Made by a program: the position numbers and the translations under genes. A stretch of DNA of 8,745 nt from Chloroflexota bacterium (GTDB taxonomy: Bacteria; Chloroflexota; Limnocylindria; P2-11E), in contig VBGU01000117.1 in the NCBI GenBank assembly GCA_005881085.1, forward strand, positions 1 to 8,745, written 5' to 3'. The notes beneath the pieces were generated by a model. It was not told the origin of the DNA. It did not search any database and was given only the letters and a program-made list of their open reading frames with translations. Positions 5,431 through 8,745 of this stretch are shown here, piece after piece; positions within the stretch are counted from its first letter, which is position 1; the number at the start of each line of letters is the position of its first letter.

Positions 5431-8400
5431 ATGGCGACGGAGCAGCAAATGCGATTCGCACCGGTCGGGTCGGGGTTCGATCTGCCCGAGCTCGAGCACG
5501 GGGTGCTCGACCTGTGGGAACGCGAGGCGAGCTTCGACGTGCTGCGCCAAAAGAACGCGGGCGCACCGCGTTACTCGTTCATCGACGGACCCATCACCGC
5601 GAACATCGAGGCGATGGGCGTCCATCACGCGTGGGGACGCACCTACAAAGACCTCTACCAGCGCTACAAGGCGATGCAGGGCTTCGACCAGCGCTGGCAG
5701 AACGGCTTCGACTGCCAGGGCCTGTGGGTGGAGGTGCAGGTCGAGCGCGAGCTCAACCTCAACAGCAAGCGCGACATCGAGACCTACGGCATCGACAAGT
5801 TCTCGCGCGCGTGCCGCGCTCGCGTCGACCGCAGCGCGGCCGCGATCACGAAGCAGTCCATCCGCCTCGGTCAGTGGATGGACTGGGACAACTCCTATTA
5901 CACATACACCGACAACAACATCTCGCATATCTGGAGCGTGCTGAAGCTCTGTCACGAGAAGGGCTGGTTATACAAGGGTCATCGCGCGATGCCGTGGTGC
6001 GCGCGCTGCGGGACCGCCCTCGCGGAGCACGAAATGACCGGCTCGTACAAGGAGATGACGCACGACTCGCTCTACGTGCGTTTTCCCGTGCTTGCCGAAG
6101 GTCGTGGTTCCGATCTCGCGAAGCAGCGCGCGTCGTTCCTCGCCTGGACGACGACGCCGTGGACGCTGCCCGCGAACGTCATGCTCGCGGTGCATCCGGA
6201 CCTGGATTACGTGAAGGTGCGCGTAGTGGCCGACGGGGCGACCGAACCCGAGCTACTGATCCTCGGCGCCAAGGTCTACGCACAGTCGAAGTGGCACAAC
6301 GCCGAGGTCGTCGGGACCGTGAAGGGACGCGACCTGATCGGCTTGCGCTACGCGGGTCCGTTCGACGAGCTCCCGGCCGGCAAGACGGCCGCACCGGCCC
6401 ACAAGGTCATCGCTTGGGATGAGGTCGGCGAGGCCGAGGGAACGGGGATCGTTCACATCGCACCCGGTTGCGGGGCCGAGGACTTCGCTCTTGGCAAGCG
6501 CGAGAACGCGCCGGTCCTCGTGCCCATCGACGAGAACGCGCACTTCGTGTCCGGCTTCGGCTGGCTTGAGGGCAGAGACGCGCGCGATGTCGCGCACGAG
6601 ATCGCGGATGACCTGCGCAAGCGCGGCCGCCTCTTCCGCGAGCTCGCGTACACGCACAGCTACCCGATCTGCTGGCGGTGCAAGGAGGAGATCGTCTTCC
6701 GCGTCGGCGACGAGTGGTTCATCTCGATGGACGAGCTCCGGCCGAAGCTCAAGGAGGCCGCGACGAAAGTGCGCTGGCTTCCGTCCCACACGGGCGATCG
6801 GATGCAGAACTGGCTCGACAACATGGGCGACTGGAACATCAGCCGGAAGCGCTACTGGGGCCTGCCGCTCCCGTTCTACACCTGCGCGAACGGCCACTTC
6901 TTCATCATCGGGAGCCAGAACGAGCTGCGCGAACGGGCCGTGCGCGGCCTCGAGCAGCTTCAGGAGCTCCATCGGCCGTGGATCGACAACGTCGTGGTTG
7001 CCTGCCCGACGTGCAAGGCGGAGAGCATCCGCGTGCGCGAGACCGGCGACGTGTGGCTCGACGCCGGCATCGTGCCGTTCTCCACACTGAACTGGCTCAC
7101 CGATCGCGATTACTGGAAGAAATGGTTCCCGGCCGAGTTCATCACCGAGAACGTCGAGCAGATCCGTCTCTGGTATTACTCGCAGCTTTTCTTCAGTGTC
7201 GTCCTCACCGGCCGCGCGCCGTACGAGACGGTCCTCTCGCACGAGTTCGTCTACGACGAGAACGGCGAGGAGTTCCACAAGAGCGGCGAGAACTTCATCG
7301 ACTTCCCGCAGGCGGCCGAACGCGCGGGCTCCGACATCGTCCGCTGGTTCTACATGCGCCTGAATCCTGCCGACAAAGTGCTGTTCGGATACAACGTCCT
7401 CTCCGAGGCCAAGCGCAAGCTGCTGATCCTCTGGAACACCTACGCGTTCTTCGTGACCTACGCGAACCTCGATCAGTTCGACCCGACCGCCGCGGTCGTG
7501 CCGGCGCGCCAACGCCCACTGATCGACCGTTGGCTTCTCTCGGCCCTCCATCGCTTGGTGCGTGACGTGCGCGGAGCGCTCGACGCGTACGACGCGCAGG
7601 CCGCCTGCCTGAAGATGGAGGCGTTCTGGGACGACCTGTCCACGTGGTACGTGCGTCGGAACCGTTCTCGTTTCTGGAAGGCGCGCTCCGAGCGCGACTC
7701 GCTCGCCGCGTACCAGACGCTGTACGAGGCGCTCACCACGCTCGTCCGCCTGTTCGCGCCCGTCATGCCATTCGTGGCCGAGGACATCTTCCAGAACCTC
7801 GTGCGCCGCGCGACATCGGGCGCGCCGGCGTCCGTCCACCACGCGAGTTACCCGTCCTTCGACCCGGCGCTCATCGAGGACGACCTGGAACGCCGGATGC
7901 GTGCCGCGCGCCGCGTCGTCGAGCTGGGCCGCGCCGCGCGATCCTCGGCAGGCGTGAAGACGCGGATGCCTCTCCCGAAGCTCATCGTCGTGTTCGACGC
8001 GAACGATCGCGACCGCGGCGCTCTCGACAGCGATTCAGAGCTGGCGGAGATCGTGAAGGATGAGCTCAACGTGAAGGCGATCGAGATCCGCGACGCGGCG
8101 GAGGGCCTGGTGAAGGAGACCGTGAAGCCGGACCTCAAGGTCCTCGGACCGAAGCTCGGCAAGGATCTCCCGCGCGTGCGCCAGGCGCTCGCCGATGGAC
8201 GCTACGAGCGCCGAGACGGCACGATCAAGGTCGAAGGCTTCGAGCTTTCCGACACCGAGGTCCTCATCTCGCACGAAGGCGCGCCCGGGCACGCGGTCGG
8301 ACGCGACGCGGGCGCGACGGTCGCGCTCGAAACGAAGGTCACCCCGGAGCTCGAGCTCGAAGGTCTTGCGCGAGAGCTCGCGCACCACCTGAACAACATG

Positions 8401-8604
8401 CGCAAGGAAGCGGGGCTCGACATCTCCGATCGCATCGCGCTCCGCTACGCCGGTCCCATCGGGGGCGTGTTCGGGCGCTACAGCGACTTCATAAAGCAGG
8501 AGGCGCTAGCGACGAGCTTCACCGAGGGCCTCCTTGACCGAGGTCACAAGTGGGAGGGCGAGCTGAACGGCATCGCTGGTCAGCTCGAGATCGAAAAGGC
8601 CTGA
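5431..8604 (+). CDS. ileS: Isoleucine--tRNA ligase (divergent class I IleRS)
   Basis: Charges tRNA-Ile with isoleucine in the cytosol; 1057 residues, the size of the long IleRS type. The class I HIGH motif is replaced by HAWG (66-69) within GVHHAWGRTYKD, and KMSKS by FHKSG (615-619). Zinc-type cysteine pairs occur at 190/193 (WCARC), 414/417 (CWRC) and 525/528 (CPTC). The editing domain shows TTTPWTLPAN (from 240) and GTGIVHIAPG with GAEDF. NISRKRYWG (469-477) and DVWLDAGIVPFST (540-552) are IleRS core motifs, and a C-terminal anticodon/tail region with NNMRKEAGLDISDRI follows. I recall similar HAWG-type sequences annotated as IleRS in little-studied bacterial groups. The T-box upstream with a bulge matching tRNA-Ile supports the specificity. 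No internal stop or frameshift was seen. The next gene starts 15 bases after the stop and is probably co-transcribed. Confidence 0.94.
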   Translation: MATEQQMRFAPVGSGFDLPELEHGVLDLWEREASFDVLRQKNAGAPRYSFIDGPITANIEAMGVHHAWGRTYKDLYQRYKAMQGFDQRWQNGFDCQGLWVEVQVERELNLNSKRDIETYGIDKFSRACRARVDRSAAAITKQSIRLGQWMDWDNSYYTYTDNNISHIWSVLKLCHEKGWLYKGHRAMPWCARCGTALAEHEMTGSYKEMTHDSLYVRFPVLAEGRGSDLAKQRASFLAWTTTPWTLPANVMLAVHPDLDYVKVRVVADGATEPELLILGAKVYAQSKWHNAEVVGTVKGRDLIGLRYAGPFDELPAGKTAAPAHKVIAWDEVGEAEGTGIVHIAPGCGAEDFALGKRENAPVLVPIDENAHFVSGFGWLEGRDARDVAHEIADDLRKRGRLFRELAYTHSYPICWRCKEEIVFRVGDEWFISMDELRPKLKEAATKVRWLPSHTGDRMQNWLDNMGDWNISRKRYWGLPLPFYTCANGHFFIIGSQNELRERAVRGLEQLQELHRPWIDNVVVACPTCKAESIRVRETGDVWLDAGIVPFSTLNWLTDRDYWKKWFPAEFITENVEQIRLWYYSQLFFSVVLTGRAPYETVLSHEFVYDENGEEFHKSGENFIDFPQAAERAGSDIVRWFYMRLNPADKVLFGYNVLSEAKRKLLILWNTYAFFVTYANLDQFDPTAAVVPARQRPLIDRWLLSALHRLVRDVRGALDAYDAQAACLKMEAFWDDLSTWYVRRNRSRFWKARSERDSLAAYQTLYEALTTLVRLFAPVMPFVAEDIFQNLVRRATSGAPASVHHASYPSFDPALIEDDLERRMRAARRVVELGRAARSSAGVKTRMPLPKLIVVFDANDRDRGALDSDSELAEIVKDELNVKAIEIRDAAEGLVKETVKPDLKVLGPKLGKDLPRVRQALADGRYERRDGTIKVEGFELSDTEVLISHEGAPGHAVGRDAGATVALETKVTPELELEGLARELAHHLNNMRKEAGLDISDRIALRYAGPIGGVFGRYSDFIKQEALATSFTEGLLDRGHKWEGELNGIAGQLEIEKA

Positions 8605-8619
8605 GCGAGACGCCGCCCC

Positions 8620-8745
8620 ATGCCGACGATCCGCATCGCGACCTCGATCGACGCGCCAGCGGAGCGATGCTTCGACCTCGCGCGCGATGTCGGCGCGCAT
8701 GTCCGTTCGACAGCGGGCACGGGTGAGCGCGCGGTCGGCGGCGTC
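8620..8745 (+). CDS. SRPBCC-family (START-like) protein, partial (C-terminus beyond right edge)
   Basis: Only the first 42 residues are in the window and the frame is open at the edge. The start, IRIATSIDAPAERCFDLARD (residues 4-23), is the typical first strand and helix of the SRPBCC/polyketide-cyclase-like fold, which binds hydrophobic ligands in a helix-grip pocket; the stretch HVRSTAGTGERAVGG that follows is also seen in members of this group as far as I recall. ATG 8620 is 15 bases after the ileS stop, so it is likely transcribed with ileS and under the same T-box control. No good Shine-Dalgarno sequence is visible. The ligand and role are unknown; the family call rests on a short N-terminus. 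Confidence 0.72.
   Translation, partial: MPTIRIATSIDAPAERCFDLARDVGAHVRSTAGTGERAVGGV

Noticed and set aside
6253..7842. A 529-codon open frame on the minus strand opposite ileS.
   Set aside because: It is fully antisense to conserved IleRS motifs; long antisense frames are expected from strong GC bias at codon third positions, and its composition (rich in Arg, Val, Glu and Asp with no motif) is that of a mirror frame.
1..8745. CRISPR arrays, insertion sequences, tRNA or rRNA genes, phage or toxin-antitoxin modules.
   Set aside because: No spaced repeats, transposase motifs, terminal inverted repeats or cloverleaf-like stretches were found on reading; all space is taken up by housekeeping-type genes.

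Overview
The window is strongly GC-rich, with dense genes, several GTG or TTG starts, few Shine-Dalgarno sequences, and TANNNT-type -10 elements lying almost on the start codon, which suggests leaderless or near-leaderless mRNAs. It also has a T-box attenuator in front of ileS and an isoleucyl-tRNA synthetase with divergent signature motifs. Together these suggest a high-GC, Gram-positive-like or Chloroflexota/Actinomycetota-type bacterium, perhaps a little-cultured Chloroflexota lineage. The lineage is inference; no 16S rRNA or phylogenetic marker was compared. No mobile element, CRISPR array, tRNA or rRNA gene was seen.

Layout. (1) Positions 1-985, minus strand: the N-terminal part of a LytR-CpsA-Psr (LCP) cell-wall ligase, cut by the left edge and carrying an unusual multi-span membrane region. 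(2) Positions 1021-3372, plus strand: a compact export operon made of a small polytopic membrane protein, an ABC ATPase, and an ABC-2 permease that overlaps the ATPase by 4 bases. (3) Positions 3369-4562, minus strand: a two-gene unit with a cytosolic GGDEF protein followed directly, in the same frame, by a Nudix hydrolase. It converges on the export operon with a 4-base overlap. (4) Positions 4563-4583: a 21-base AT-rich spacer that appears to be one bidirectional promoter built on a symmetric TAAGATA -10 element. (5) Positions 4584-8745, plus strand: a zinc-dependent nucleoside deaminase with a C-terminal extension, a short T-box leader with a clear antiterminator/terminator switch, ileS (1057 aa), and the beginning of an SRPBCC-family gene cut by the right edge.

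How it fits together. The T-box reads tRNA-Ile charging and should let ileS, and probably the SRPBCC gene 15 bases further on, be transcribed when uncharged tRNA-Ile builds up. The GGDEF/Nudix pair and the deaminase start back to back and probably share promoter DNA. The export operon and the LCP gene diverge from a 35-base gap. Nothing here looks like a wholly new multi-gene system. The items most worth a second look are the symmetric promoter, the very short T-box with no recognisable classical Stem I, the divergent IleRS motifs, and the in-frame TGA/TTG junction between the GGDEF and Nudix genes.
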